NCBI GenBank assembly: GCA_003263845.1
Contig: JYJN01000149.1
Location: 1-64,000, forward strand
Direction: 5' to 3'
Source of the DNA: Vibrio aestivus
Lineage (GTDB): Bacteria; Pseudomonadota; Gammaproteobacteria; Enterobacterales; Vibrionaceae
DNA length: 64,000 nucleotides
Part shown: positions 17,807 to 27,340 of the stretch, piece after piece
How positions within the stretch are numbered: position 1 is the first letter of the stretch
Layout: each line of letters starts with the position of its first letter
Program-made: the position numbers and the translations under genes
Notes under the pieces: model-generated
The model's database searches: none
The model's input: only the letters and a program-made list of their open reading frames with translations
Told to the model about the DNA's origin: nothing

Positions 17807-19818
17807 ATGCCCATCAACTTAATTCGAAACATTGCTATCGTAGGTCAATCGGGGACGGGTAAAACTACGCTAGTCGAAAAACTTCTGCATACTGGTCATG
17901 CCACAACTCATTTAGGCTGCATCGAAAAAGGTGACACCGTCACTGACTTTGATCCACAATCTATCTATTATCACTCCAGTATTGAAGCAACCCCAGTTAC
18001 CCTCAAGTGGAACAATCACAGACTTAACCTCATAGATACCCCGGACAAAATGAACTCATTGGCCGCGCGATCAGTGTTTATCCAGCAGTAGAAACCACAG
18101 CACTCGTCATCGACATACAAACGCCCATTACTCAAATCGCTAAACAGCTGTTTGAGTATGCAAAAGCCCAACACAAATGTCAGATGGTGATCATCAATAA
18201 GATTGACCTCGCACCAGATAAATGCGAACAAGTCCTCGACGAAATAAATCAGATTTTTAGCGGTCACTGCCTGCCGATTAACCTTCCATCAGTCGATGGC
18301 AATCAAGTTATTGACTGCTATTTCGACCCTCAGTTTGAAGCGCAAACTCAGGTTATGTCTGTCGCTGATGCGCATGAGCAGCTTATTGACCAAGTGGTTG
18401 AAGTAGACGAAGAGCTGATGTCGCTTTACTTGGAGCAAGGATCTGAGCTTTCTCCAACACAATTGCATGACCCATTTGAAGAAGCGCTGCGCTCTGGTCA
18501 TTTAGTCCCTGTTTGCTTTACTTCTTGCAGTAACAATTCCGGCCTAGAGCTGCTACTCGATACGTTTAGTCAGCTCATGCCAACGCCCGCAGAGGGCAAT
18601 CGTCCCTTATTAGAAAAGTCCGGAGAACCTATTTCAATTGACTGCGAATCGCTGCAACACTCCGTAGCCCATGTATTCAAAGTCAGTAACGACCCTTATC
18701 TAGAAAATTAGCCTATTTACGCCTTTTCCAAGGAGAGATTCGAACTGGCAGTCAACTTTATATTGGCGATTCCAGCAAACCTTTTAAGGTCAATCACCTT
18801 TATCAACTACAAGGTAATCAACGCTCTGAAATCTCTCAAGCTCTTCCAGGTGATTACTGCGTATTGGCGAAAGTAGATGAATTAGACTTCGACACCATAG
18901 TGCACGACTCTCATGCCGAAGATGATGTCACTTTACATCCGTTATCTCTACCTACACCAATGTACAGCTTGCGAGTTCAACCTAAAAAACGTGGCGATGA
19001 ACAAAAAATCTCGGATGTACTCAACAAAATAGTTAATGAAGACCCGTCGCTCAGGCTTGAACATCGAGCAAGGACCAATGAAACAATTCTAAGCGCCTAG
19101 GCGAATTTCACTTGCAGATTGCACTTGAGAAGATGGAAAACATTTACAAGCTTGAGGTTGAAACATCGGAACCCAATATCGAGTTCTATGAAACCATCAC
19201 TCGGCCTGCCGAAGCACGATACCGACACAAAAAGCAAAGTGGTGGCGCTGGTCAATTTGGAGAGGTCCATTTAAGTGTTCAACCTTTAGAGCGCGGTGCA
19301 GGTGTCAAGTTTATCAACAAAGTCGTTGGTGGCGCGATTCCGACTTCTCTTATGCCTGCAGTCGAAAAAGGCATTTGCCAAGCGGTTAATGAAGGGGCGA
19401 TTTCGGGTAATCCCATCAGAGACATCGAAATCACAGTGTTCGATGGTAAGTTTCACTCAGTCGACTCCAAAGAGATCGCATTTGTGATTGCGGCGAAAAA
19501 GGCGCTCGTTCAGGCGGTTACAGACGCAAGCCCGATTGTACTTGAGCCAATTGCCCAATTAGAAGTGAATATCCCCACCGATAAGCTTGGCGATGTGACG
19601 GGCGACCTATCTAGCCACAGAGGGTTTATTGAAGGGACTCGCACATCTAACTTAGGCTACTCCTACCTCAGTGCAAAAGCGCCGTTTGTCGAGTTACAAG
19701 ACTATGCGACTCGCCTTCGAGCCCTCACCGGGGGCAAGGCACCTTTGGCGTCAAACATAGTCATTACGAACCTGCGCCTACTACATTGCAAAAGCAGGTA
19801 TGTGTAGAAAGCGCTTAA
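17807..19818 (+). CDS. Elongation factor G-like translational GTPase (four frame breaks)
   Basis: A second EF-G-type protein, shorter and diverged from canonical FusA. Visible: G1 loop GQSGTGKT (near residue 14), G3 DTPG (after repair), G4 NKID, then domain II, domain III (NETILSGLGEFHL), domain IV (GGAGQFGEV) and domain V (DLSSHRGFIEG). The frame breaks at about 18043, 18703, 19094 and 19738; each is fixed by adding one G to a short G run. The repaired protein is about 671 aa and ends ...KQVCVESA at 19818, not at the earlier TAG. The strong AAGGAGG RBS argues for a living gene. Some EF-G-like paralogues act in ribosome recycling or translocation under stress; this role is not shown here. Confidence 0.82.
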
Positions 19819-19855
19819 GCCAGTCGCCTATAGCAATGCTCACCAACCCCAAAAG

Positions 19856-19884
19856 AAAAGAGTCAGGAATGCCCTGACTCTTTT
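19856..19884. terminator. Bidirectional terminator after the EF-G-like gene
   Basis: AAAAGAGTCAGG (19856-19867) pairs with CCTGACTCTTTT (19873-19884), with T/A tracts both ways. Confidence 0.85.
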
Positions 19885-19935
19885 CCTCTCTATCCAACCG
19901 CGCTTAATTAGATTAAGTAACGTGCTCATTAATCC

Positions 19936-20492
19936 TTAAATTTGATAATTGGATTTGTTACCAATATCGAAATGAAGTGGCATCTTCCACTTTTCGAACG
20001 TTAAGTAACCTAAGATGGCGCAAACAATCACTAAGGCAACAATCGACCACACTGGTCGGTTCAACGCAAAGCCCGCCACCGAGGCCATCAATAGGACTGG
20101 CACTAACTTTAAGCCAACGACTTTAAAACAAAATGACTCTTTTAATGCGACGCCGGATAAACAAACGAACATAAAGCCATATACAACCCAAAGCAGGTTG
20201 GTCGATAACAAGGTCGCCATAAGTGCAACGCCAATCCAGCCCGACGACGTAATCACATAACGAATCCGCTTGTTGTAAACATGCAAATTACCCGCAATCA
20301 GCAGGCTCGCAACCACCAGCCTGAGTGAGCAAATGAAATCGGCACATTAAATCCCCAAATCCCTCGCTGAGTCATGGTACTCATTACTAATAAAAGTAGC
20401 GCAACCGGAAAAAGACTTATCCCCATTCGATAAGCCACCACACTGATTACATCGACAGCATCAAGTTTTTCTATATGCTCAGGATTTGCCAT
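19936..20492 (-). CDS. DUF2301-type integral membrane protein (frame break)
   Basis: About 185 aa with six predicted membrane helices. The stretch GNLHVYNKRIRYVI resembles the NLHVYDKRxRW motif of DUF2301 proteins, whose function is unknown. The first 55 residues and the rest are in different frames; one base lost near 20319 (GG expected) explains it and gives SGLVVASLL across the joint. It has no obvious operon partner. Confidence 0.7.
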
Positions 20493-20558
20493 TACTAACC
20501 GCCTACCTCGTTTTCGTGAGAAATGTTTAGAAGAGGAATATTTCCAAGAGAAATAATT

Positions 20559-20771
20559 TTAAGATGAAGGTTTAACAGAACGTTTAAGATCATAAATCAC
20601 TATCTTGCCCACCAGAATCAAACAGGCGAGTGAGAGAACTTCTTCAGTGATGATCAGATAGGAGATCCATTCATTCGCTAGCGATGAATCGATACTCGAT
20701 GTTGGCAGCCATAAAATGCCTCCCCATATCAAGACATACAAAACCACGCATCCAATGCAGAGCTTTACCAT
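20559..20771 (-). CDS. Small two-helix membrane protein
   Basis: A 70-aa protein with two hydrophobic segments (about residues 2-20 and 38-58) and a basic C-terminus (DLKRSVKPSS). AGGAGGT 7 nt upstream strongly supports ATG 20771. I do not recognise a family. It sits just upstream of the DUF2301 gene on the same strand and may be co-transcribed. Confidence 0.65.
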   Translation of the reverse strand: MVKLCIGCVVLYVLIWGGILWLPTSSIDSSLANEWISYLIITEEVLSLACLILVGKIVIYDLKRSVKPSS

Positions 20772-20926
20772 CAAAGTTACCTCCTAATGCCGACTTCTAT
20801 GACTAACTTCTTCCCTTAAATACTGCAAGTATTACCAATATGATGACTCGCTACGCTGACTTAGAACAACTCACCTACGCTCTACATCGCAATATCGAGA
20901 AACTCCACCTTTGCCCTGTCTATTTT

Positions 20927-20956
20927 TTGAACATCACAACAGAATACTTCTATACT
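20927..20956 (+). promoter_or_regulatory. Candidate sigma-70 promoter of ydcH-like gene
   Basis: TTGAAC (20927-20932), 18-bp spacer, TATACT (20951-20956), 40 bp before the start codon. Confidence 0.5.
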
Positions 20957-20995
20957 GAAGACGGTTATTCTCATAAACAAAAGAGGTAGTAAGGC

Positions 20996-21232
20996 ATGCT
21001 AGGTGAAGTACATTCATTCTACAAAGATTTCCCAAAATATCATGATGTTATAGACAAACTTAAACAAGAAGACGCTGATTTCTTAGAACAAATTAATCAC
21101 TATGACGCACTCGACAAAGACATCCGAAAGCTAGAGCTCAAAGACTCACCCATTGCAGACGATGAAATGCTCCAACTCAAGCATCAACGCTCCGTTCTTA
21201 AAGATGCTTTATACCAACGCATCATTGCCTAG
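20996..21232 (+). CDS. YdcH/SlyX-like small protein (DUF465)
   Basis: A 78-aa charged helical protein of the DUF465/YdcH family (MLGEVHSFYKDFPKYHD at the N-terminus is typical). It is predicted to form an alpha-helical hairpin or coiled coil; role unknown. AGAGGTAGTAAGG precedes the ATG. A short hairpin without T-tract follows at 21261-21284. Confidence 0.85.
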   Translation: MLGEVHSFYKDFPKYHDVIDKLKQEDADFLEQINHYDALDKDIRKLELKDSPIADDEMLQLKHQRSVLKDALYQRIIA

Positions 21233-21682
21233 TAGAACTAAAACGATATTGACCTCGCTAAGGCTAGATTCCCATATCTAGCCTGCTCATCTGTACGCAT
21301 TAGCGCGTTATGAAATTAATATCAACACTCACCTTGCAGTTTTACACTCCCCTTTCTTACGCTGACAAAGCTCGGACTTAAAATCCCATGAATTGGTGAT
21401 AAGTTAACCTCATAGGAAGCAAATAAGAAACGCAGCAAGTTCAGTTTCTAAATAGTATTGAGCGACCAAAGATGTTGTCATTTTTGAATCTGACTAACCT
21501 TTGTGCCCACTGTTGCTTCAACACAATTCTATCTTGCTTCACATCGAAGCCTGTCTCGGATGACTTCAAAGTAAACGGACTTCACTGACGTCTGCTGGCC
21601 TAGCCAAGCGACAAACTGATTTACTCCGTTGGTGAACTTAATTTTCTCATCAACATTAACTTTGACATTGGAGATATAAACC
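21233..21682. other. 450-bp region with no supported gene
   Basis: Contains an AGGCTAGAT / ATCTAGCCT hairpin (21261-21284), a possible transcription end for the YdcH-like gene. A minus-strand frame (21529-21744) looks protein-like but has no start signal and runs into the next gene. Promoter and leader of the 62-aa peptide gene must lie here. Confidence 0.4.
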
Positions 21683-21871
21683 ATGAAAAAATTCGTTGTA
21701 CTAATCGCAAGCGTTTTGTTCAGTGTCTCTGTATATGCTAACACCGGAAACTCCAGTGGAGCAGGAACCGGCGCAAGTGGCCCATATGTAGAGTGTAAAC
21801 TGAATGATGGCCGTGTAGATTACACCCCGGTACTCAACTGCGAAAGAATCGGTGGGGAAGTCCTTAAATAA
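21683..21871 (+). CDS. Small secreted Gly/Ser-rich peptide
   Basis: A 62-aa precursor: clear signal peptide (KKFVVLIASVLFSVSVYA, cleavage after residue 19 or so) followed by a Gly/Ser/Thr-rich stretch and a mature part with two cysteines (VECKLNDGRVDYTPVLNCER) that could form a disulfide. GGAGATATAAACC precedes the ATG, and a strong terminator follows. I do not recognise a family. It could be a periplasmic or secreted structural or signalling peptide; no partner gene is adjacent. Confidence 0.75.
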   Translation: MKKFVVLIASVLFSVSVYANTGNSSGAGTGASGPYVECKLNDGRVDYTPVLNCERIGGEVLK

Positions 21872-21902
21872 TGGCCCAGCCCAACTCTATATACTAAATA
21901 TG

Positions 21903-21939
21903 AAAAGAGCTCATGACTTAACGGTCATGAGCTCTTTTT
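21903..21939 (+). terminator. Strong terminator after the secreted peptide gene
   Basis: GAGCTCATGAC (21907-21917) pairs with GTCATGAGCTC (21924-21934), extended by A4/T4, then TTTTTC. Confidence 0.9.
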
Positions 21940-22055
21940 CTTTGTTCCGGCGGTATTCAAGGTCTGAACCCATGAATGCAAAACCAATAATAGGGCAATG
22001 CGAATTTTCAAAATAAACGCTAAACTAATCGCAAATACAGTTGAGCATTGACGTT

Positions 22056-22673
22056 ATGTTTCCAAACAACTTAAGCAGGGCTACACAGACTAAAGTCGTC
22101 AATCTAGATTCTATCTGGCGAGAATATCAGAACCGCTTGAAAAGCTTTTTACTCAAGAACCTAGATAACCCAAGTGATGTCGATGATGTCTTACAAGAGA
22201 TCATGCTCAAAACCCACACCAAGCTTCATACACTCAGCGACCCGAATAAGATTAAGCCCTGGCTATTCCAGATTGCGAATCACACAATCATTGATTTCTA
22301 CAGGCAGTCAAAAAAACACCACAGCTCTAGTAACGAAGGCTCAAGTAACGAAAGTTCAAATGACGAAGAGCCTCACTTCCTTACAGAAGATGACTTACAG
22401 ATCATTGATAAGCTAACGGACTGTATTGAACCTTTTATTCACTCTCTTTCGTCGGAAGATGCCACGTTACTAAAAGCTATTGAAATCAACGGCATCAGTC
22501 AAAAGGACTACGCAGAGAAGAACAATATCAAGTATTCTACTCTCAAATCTCGAGTCAAGAAGAGTCGACAAGCGCTGCTTCATCAATTCCAACAATGCTG
22601 CGAATTTTCCTACAGTAACCAAGGGCAAGTGCTCGATTATCACGAACGAGACAAAAAATGTCGCCATTGTTAG
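22056..22673 (+). CDS. sigZ: SigZ-like ECF sigma factor
   Basis: A 205-aa ECF-type sigma factor. Region 2 (EYQNRLKSFLLKNL ... DVDDVLQEIMLK ... PWLFQIANHTIIDFYR) and region 4 (QKDYAEKNNIKYSTLKSRVKKSRQ) are clear, separated by a Ser-rich linker. The tail YHERDKKCRHC ends in CxxC, as in SigZ-type proteins, possibly a metal or redox site. No anti-sigma factor is adjacent, so its control is not visible. ATG 22056 is preferred to TTG 22041. Confidence 0.82.
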   Translation: MFPNNLSRATQTKVVNLDSIWREYQNRLKSFLLKNLDNPSDVDDVLQEIMLKTHTKLHTLSDPNKIKPWLFQIANHTIIDFYRQSKKHHSSSNEGSSNESSNDEEPHFLTEDDLQIIDKLTDCIEPFIHSLSSEDATLLKAIEINGISQKDYAEKNNIKYSTLKSRVKKSRQALLHQFQQCCEFSYSNQGQVLDYHERDKKCRHC

Positions 22674-22834
22674 CGATATCCACCAGAAAACTAATTACAC
22701 CTTCGATAGTTTAATGGCTATAGTTATTGCTATGTAACCGCTAAGTATCTGATGTTCAAACTAAGTCAATGTGCGTTTAATGGACTTCACAACGCACTTT
22801 TTGTACATCTCATCGACCTAATCTTGAGGCTCAT

Positions 22835-23455
22835 ATGGATAAATGCCGCATTTTGGTGCTGTTTGCACACCCGTCTCAACATCGCTCCGAAGCGAACCGA
22901 CCATTATTTCAACGTGCGATTGATCACCCTGATGTTACCGCCGTAGACTTGTACCGAGAATACCCAAGATTCAACATCAATATCGATGTCGAACAACAAC
23001 GACTCAAAGATCATGATGTGATCGTTTTCCAATTCCCTTTCTACTGGTATTCCACACCCGCCATCTTAAAAGAGTGGCAAGACTTAGTGCTTGAATACAA
23101 TTTCGCCTATGGCACAGATGGCACCGCGCTTACTGACAAGCGCTTTATTTGTGTATTAACCGCGGGAGGCAAAGCCACCGCCTACCAGAAAGATGGACAC
23201 AACCACTTCACGGTGCGAGAGCTTCTACAGCCCCTAGAGCAAATGGCGAACCTTACTGGCATGCAGTACTTGCCTCCGCTAGCACTTTTTGGTTCACGCA
23301 CCGCCCCTGATGAAGGCAGGCTCGCTCCCCATGCCGACAGTTACACTAAGCTGCTTAACATTGTTTCGCAGACGACTGACTTTCCGAGTTCCCTCGACAC
23401 TGACATCACCATCAATGACTGGGTTGAACAGTACCGCATGGAGGAAACACTATGA
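22835..23455 (+). CDS. KefF/KefG-type NAD(P)H oxidoreductase, ancillary K+ efflux protein
   Basis: A 206-aa flavodoxin-fold quinone oxidoreductase-like protein (LVLFAHPSQHRSEANRPL; QFPFYWYSTPAILKEWQD; LTAGGKATAYQKDG). Such proteins bind and activate KefB/KefC on the cytoplasmic face. The stop overlaps the antiporter start (ATGA at 23452-23455), giving translational coupling. It is shorter than soluble quinone reductases in the C-terminus. Assignment to KefG versus KefF is not decided from sequence. Confidence 0.88.
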   Translation: MDKCRILVLFAHPSQHRSEANRPLFQRAIDHPDVTAVDLYREYPRFNINIDVEQQRLKDHDVIVFQFPFYWYSTPAILKEWQDLVLEYNFAYGTDGTALTDKRFICVLTAGGKATAYQKDGHNHFTVRELLQPLEQMANLTGMQYLPPLALFGSRTAPDEGRLAPHADSYTKLLNIVSQTTDFPSSLDTDITINDWVEQYRMEETL

Positions 23456-25371
23456 CCGCACTCTTTCTTCAAGCATTCATTTATCTCGTAGCGGCAGTCA
23501 TCGCCGTCCCTATCGCTAAAAAGCTCGGCCTTGGTTCGGTTCTTGGTTACCTGATTGCAGGTGTTGTCATTGGCCCTATCATTGGCTTAGTCGGTGAGGA
23601 AACCACAACAATTCAGCACTTTGCTGAATTTGGCGTTGTCATGATGTTATTCCTCGTAGGCCTGGAACTTGAACCTAAAATGCTTTGGGCAATGCGCCAC
23701 AAACTGATTGGTCTTGGTGGGCTTCAAGTAGGTGGTACGACAGTTGCTGTCGCGGGCATTGCTTACTGGTTTGGCCAACCTTGGACCATTTCACTCACCA
23801 TTGGTCTTATTTTTGCGCTCTCTTCCACTGCAATCGTACTTCAAACCTTCAACGAAAAAGGCCTTACCAAAACCGAAGGCGGAAAGAATGCATTCTCGGT
23901 ACTGCTATTCCAAGATATCGCCGTCATCCCTATGTTGGCCTTCATCCCTCTATTAGCGCTGCCAGAATTGATTGAAGCAGCACAAAGCGCAACAAGTCAT
24001 GCTGCTGATCACCATGAAGAGCTCTCTCTGGTGGCTGGATTACCTGGTTGGGCATACGGCCTCGTTATCACTGCTTCTATTGCCGTGGTTGTCGTTGGCG
24101 GGCATTTCCTCAGCCGCCCCCTATTTCGATTTGTCGCCAGCTCTGGGCTACGTGAAATTTTTACCGCCACCGCGTTAATGCTAGTGATTGGTATTGCTGC
24201 ATTGATGAGCCTAGTTGGATTGTCCCCTGCACTGGGTACCTTCTTAGCAGGTGTTGTTCTGGCAAACAGTGAATTCCGCCATGAGCTTGAGTCCAATATC
24301 GAGCCATTCAAAGGGCTGTTACTTGGCCTATTCTTTATCACCGTTGGTGCAGGAATTCAGTTCTCGGTATTGTTCGATGAGTTCTTTGTCATCATGTCCC
24401 TTACCTTTGGTGTGATGATACTCAAAGCCGCGGTCTTGTTCATCCTCGCCCTTATTTTCCGCATCAAAGATAGTAACCGTTGGCTGTTTACATTAAGTTT
24501 GGCTCAAGCGGGTGAGTTCGGATTTGTGCTACTGAGCTTCTCTTTGCAAAATCACGTTATCCCATTCGAAATTGCGCAAACACTGTCACTCGTGGTGGCT
24601 TTGTCGATGTTCTTTACGCCAGGTCTGTTCATCTTGTTCGACAAAGTGATCCTGCCTCGCTTTGAGGAAAGCTCTAACAATAAAGAAGCAGACGATATTG
24701 ATGAGAAAGGCACAGTCATCATTGCTGGAGTCGGTCGTTTTGGACAAATCGTTAACCGTCTGTTGCTCGCCAACGGCTTCCCTACCGTTGCACTCGACTT
24801 TGAAACAGGCCAAATTGACAACTTGAGACAGATTGGCACCAAAGCATTCTATGGTGACGCAACTCGCCCTGATCTACTTCATACCGCAGGGATAGAACAT
24901 GCCAAAGCGATGATTGTCGCCATCGATGATCGTGAACGTTCCATTGAACTTGTTGAGTACGTGCATCACACCTACCCTGATGTCACGATTATTGCTCGTG
25001 CTTTCGACCGTGGCCATGGTTATGAACTCAAACAAGCAGGGGCTGATGTTGTCGAATCTGAGACCATGTACTCTGCACTGGAGATTGGTGGTCATGCACT
25101 GAAAGCGGTTGGCCTTCACCCATTCTTAATCGAACAACAAAAGCTTATTTATCGGAAAGTAGAGCTTAAAAAGTTCGATATGCTCTACTCCGCTTGGCAG
25201 GGTGGGTCAGAAGGTGAACGATACGACAACAACTATCGTAAGCTGTTCATTCAAGCAGAGAAACACCTCATCGCTGAGATGAAAAAAGACCGCGCCGACA
25301 ATCACGCTCACTCCGAGCGAGGTTGGACACCACCACCAAAAGGCTATGCCGACGAGTTTGGTGAAGAGTAA
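23452..25371 (+). CDS. KefB/KefC-type glutathione-gated K+/H+ antiporter
   Basis: A 639-aa CPA2 antiporter: about 12 membrane helices (residues 1-390), the regulatory loop HELESNIEPFKG matching the Kef inhibitory HALESDIEPF, and a cytosolic RCK/TrkA-N domain with Rossmann motif GVGRFGQ (near 425). K+ efflux is held closed by glutathione and opened by electrophile adducts, acidifying the cytoplasm for protection. It forms a two-gene operon with the ancillary protein upstream. The tail (SERGWTPPPKGYADEFGEE) is acidic. Intact, no frame break. Confidence 0.92.
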   Translation: MTALFLQAFIYLVAAVIAVPIAKKLGLGSVLGYLIAGVVIGPIIGLVGEETTTIQHFAEFGVVMMLFLVGLELEPKMLWAMRHKLIGLGGLQVGGTTVAVAGIAYWFGQPWTISLTIGLIFALSSTAIVLQTFNEKGLTKTEGGKNAFSVLLFQDIAVIPMLAFIPLLALPELIEAAQSATSHAADHHEELSLVAGLPGWAYGLVITASIAVVVVGGHFLSRPLFRFVASSGLREIFTATALMLVIGIAALMSLVGLSPALGTFLAGVVLANSEFRHELESNIEPFKGLLLGLFFITVGAGIQFSVLFDEFFVIMSLTFGVMILKAAVLFILALIFRIKDSNRWLFTLSLAQAGEFGFVLLSFSLQNHVIPFEIAQTLSLVVALSMFFTPGLFILFDKVILPRFEESSNNKEADDIDEKGTVIIAGVGRFGQIVNRLLLANGFPTVALDFETGQIDNLRQIGTKAFYGDATRPDLLHTAGIEHAKAMIVAIDDRERSIELVEYVHHTYPDVTIIARAFDRGHGYELKQAGADVVESETMYSALEIGGHALKAVGLHPFLIEQQKLIYRKVELKKFDMLYSAWQGGSEGERYDNNYRKLFIQAEKHLIAEMKKDRADNHAHSERGWTPPPKGYADEFGEE

Positions 25372-25449
25372 CCCGAAAAGGCTATATTTGCAGCCATCTA
25401 CAGCAAAACAGCCTCAAACGGTCAGCCGCATTAAACCGAGAACGTCATT

Positions 25450-25486
25450 AACCGCTAGCCCTTGAGGCTGGCGGTTTCTCGTTTTT
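25450..25486 (+). terminator. Terminator of the Kef operon
   Basis: AACCGCTAGCC (25450-25460) pairs with GGCTGGCGGTT (25466-25476; one G-U pair), followed by TCTCGTTTTT. Confidence 0.8.
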
Positions 25487-25634
25487 GATGCCCTTCGATC
25501 TATTTATGAGACTCTCAATCACTCTTTCTCTTAAACAGAAGAGTTACATCTAAGCTGTGATCCGAAACAAAGTAGCCTGCTCATTTTGTCGGCATGATAG
25601 ACAATCACTTATGCTACTTGTTCAAGGAAGAGTA

Positions 25635-26903
25635 ATGAAAGACGAAACGTTATCGATCCATTTTGGCTACGAAACAGACCCTACAACAAAGTCGGTCGCA
25701 ACACCTATCTATCAAACCGTCGCTTATGAATTTGAAAACGCTCAGCATGGCGCCGATCTATTCAACTTAGAGGTTCCTGGGAACATTTACACACGCATAA
25801 TGAACCCAACCAACGACGTACTTGAAAAACGTATGGCCGCTCTTGAAGGTGGCATCGCAGGCCTTGTGGTCAGTGCAGGTAGTGCGGCTATCAACTACGC
25901 CATCTTGACCTTAGCTCAAGCCGGCGACAACATTGTCTCTACCCCGCAGCTTTATGGCGGCACCTATACTCTGTTTGCTCATATGTTGCCAAATCAGGGC
26001 ATTGAAGTGCGTTTCGCAAAAGACGATAGACCAGAAAGCCTAGCAGAACTGATAGATGAGAATACTAAAGCCGTTTACTGCGAAAGTATCGGTAACCCTG
26101 CAGGAAATATTATTGACCTTGAAGCGGTTGCTGACGTTGCCCATGCGCAAGGCGTTCCTGTTATCGTCGACAACACCGTCGCGACCCCTGCCCTATGTAA
26201 GCCAATCGAGTTTGGCGCAGATATCGTTGTGCACTCGCTAACGAAATATGTTGGCGGTCATGGCACCACATTAGGCGGTATCATTATTGATTCAGGTAAA
26301 TTCCCATGGGCAAAGCACAAAGACCGTTTTCCTGTTCTCAACCAGCCTGAGCCTTCCTACCATGGTGTGGTTTACACCGAAGCCTTTGGCGAAGCCGCCT
26401 TTATTGGCCGAGCGCGAACCGTGCCACTGCGTAACACAGGCGCAGCACTATCACCAATGAATGCCTTCATGTTGATGCAAGGATTGGAAACACTGTCTCT
26501 GCGTATGGAACGTCATACTGAAAATGCATTGAAAGTCGCCGAGTACCTAAACCAGCACGATAAAGTGAGCTGGGTAAGCTATGCTGGCCTACCAAGCTCT
26601 GATCACTACCCATTAGCAGAAAAATACATGAAAGGTAAGCCGTCGGCGATCTTATCATTCGGCCTAAAAGACGGTTACAACGCAGGCGTGAAATTCTACG
26701 ATGCCCTGCAAATCTTCAAGCGCTTAGTCAACATTGGTGATGCGAAATCACTGGCTTGTCACCCTGCGTCAACCACTCATAGACAGCTTAGTGAAGAAGA
26801 GCAAAAGCAAGCAGGTGTCTCGCCAGAAATGATTCGCCTGTCTGTCGGTATCGAACACATTGACGATATTCTTGCGGATCTCGAGCAAGCGCTAAACGCA
26901 TAA
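25635..26903 (+). CDS. metY: O-acetylhomoserine sulfhydrylase (PLP enzyme)
   Basis: A 422-aa Cys/Met-metabolism PLP-dependent enzyme. The PLP lysine lies in HSLTKYVGGHG; the phosphate-binding and substrate motifs SAGSAAINYAIL and NPTNDVLEKRMAALEGG are present. Length and sequence type match O-acetylhomoserine aminocarboxypropyltransferase, which makes homocysteine directly from sulfide. Homocysteine is the substrate of MetE (encoded at 55422-57713). AAGGAAGAG precedes ATG 25635; the open frame to 25557 is not used. No MetJ box is evident upstream. Monocistronic. Confidence 0.9.
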   Translation: MKDETLSIHFGYETDPTTKSVATPIYQTVAYEFENAQHGADLFNLEVPGNIYTRIMNPTNDVLEKRMAALEGGIAGLVVSAGSAAINYAILTLAQAGDNIVSTPQLYGGTYTLFAHMLPNQGIEVRFAKDDRPESLAELIDENTKAVYCESIGNPAGNIIDLEAVADVAHAQGVPVIVDNTVATPALCKPIEFGADIVVHSLTKYVGGHGTTLGGIIIDSGKFPWAKHKDRFPVLNQPEPSYHGVVYTEAFGEAAFIGRARTVPLRNTGAALSPMNAFMLMQGLETLSLRMERHTENALKVAEYLNQHDKVSWVSYAGLPSSDHYPLAEKYMKGKPSAILSFGLKDGYNAGVKFYDALQIFKRLVNIGDAKSLACHPASTTHRQLSEEEQKQAGVSPEMIRLSVGIEHIDDILADLEQALNA

Positions 26904-27340
26904 ACTGCGGATAGTTGAAACCATTGAGACTTTGCTTAAACGGCAAGAGCTAGGTTCCCCCTAGGCTCTTTTCACAAACAGATTTCTTATTTGAACGGTG
27001 TCTTCTGGGAAACAAGCGGTCTATTCCACCACATCGACTTCAATGGTTCCCAAATAGGTAGCGCTTAGCTTTACGTTGCCGCCCCCTTCAACTGGTCTAA
27101 CGCGCTTTTCATCGCTCGCGGTGGCTGTGATTGGGTGGATTCAAACCTCGACTTTTATGATCAAAGCGAGTATCTAGTCACACTAGGAGCTCAGTATCGA
27201 TTCTAAAGTGCCTTCCAAGGTAAAGATCACACTAACCGCCACATGACGGCGATCCAAACCTGCCTCAACAGTTGGGAAAACGGCGACAGGGTTCACAGGA
27301 AAATGATAAGCTTTGGAAGTCTTCTCTATCTCAGTGCCTT
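26904..27340. other. 437-bp region with terminator and protein-like remnants
   Basis: Begins with the metY terminator (26945-26972, arms AAGAGC-TAGG and CCTAGGCTCTT with one bulge). Then two opposing protein-like fragments overlap: plus strand 27068-27206 ends YLVTLGAQYRF-stop, a beta-barrel-like C-terminus, and minus strand 27021-27140 ends LGTIEVDVVE-stop. Neither has a start. This suggests debris from a rearrangement just upstream of the MFS gene. Confidence 0.4.

Noticed and set aside
21529..21744. Minus-strand frame reading like a soluble protein end
   Set aside because: It overlaps the start of the well-supported secreted peptide gene, lacks a start signal, and its neighbouring frames give no continuation; at most a remnant.
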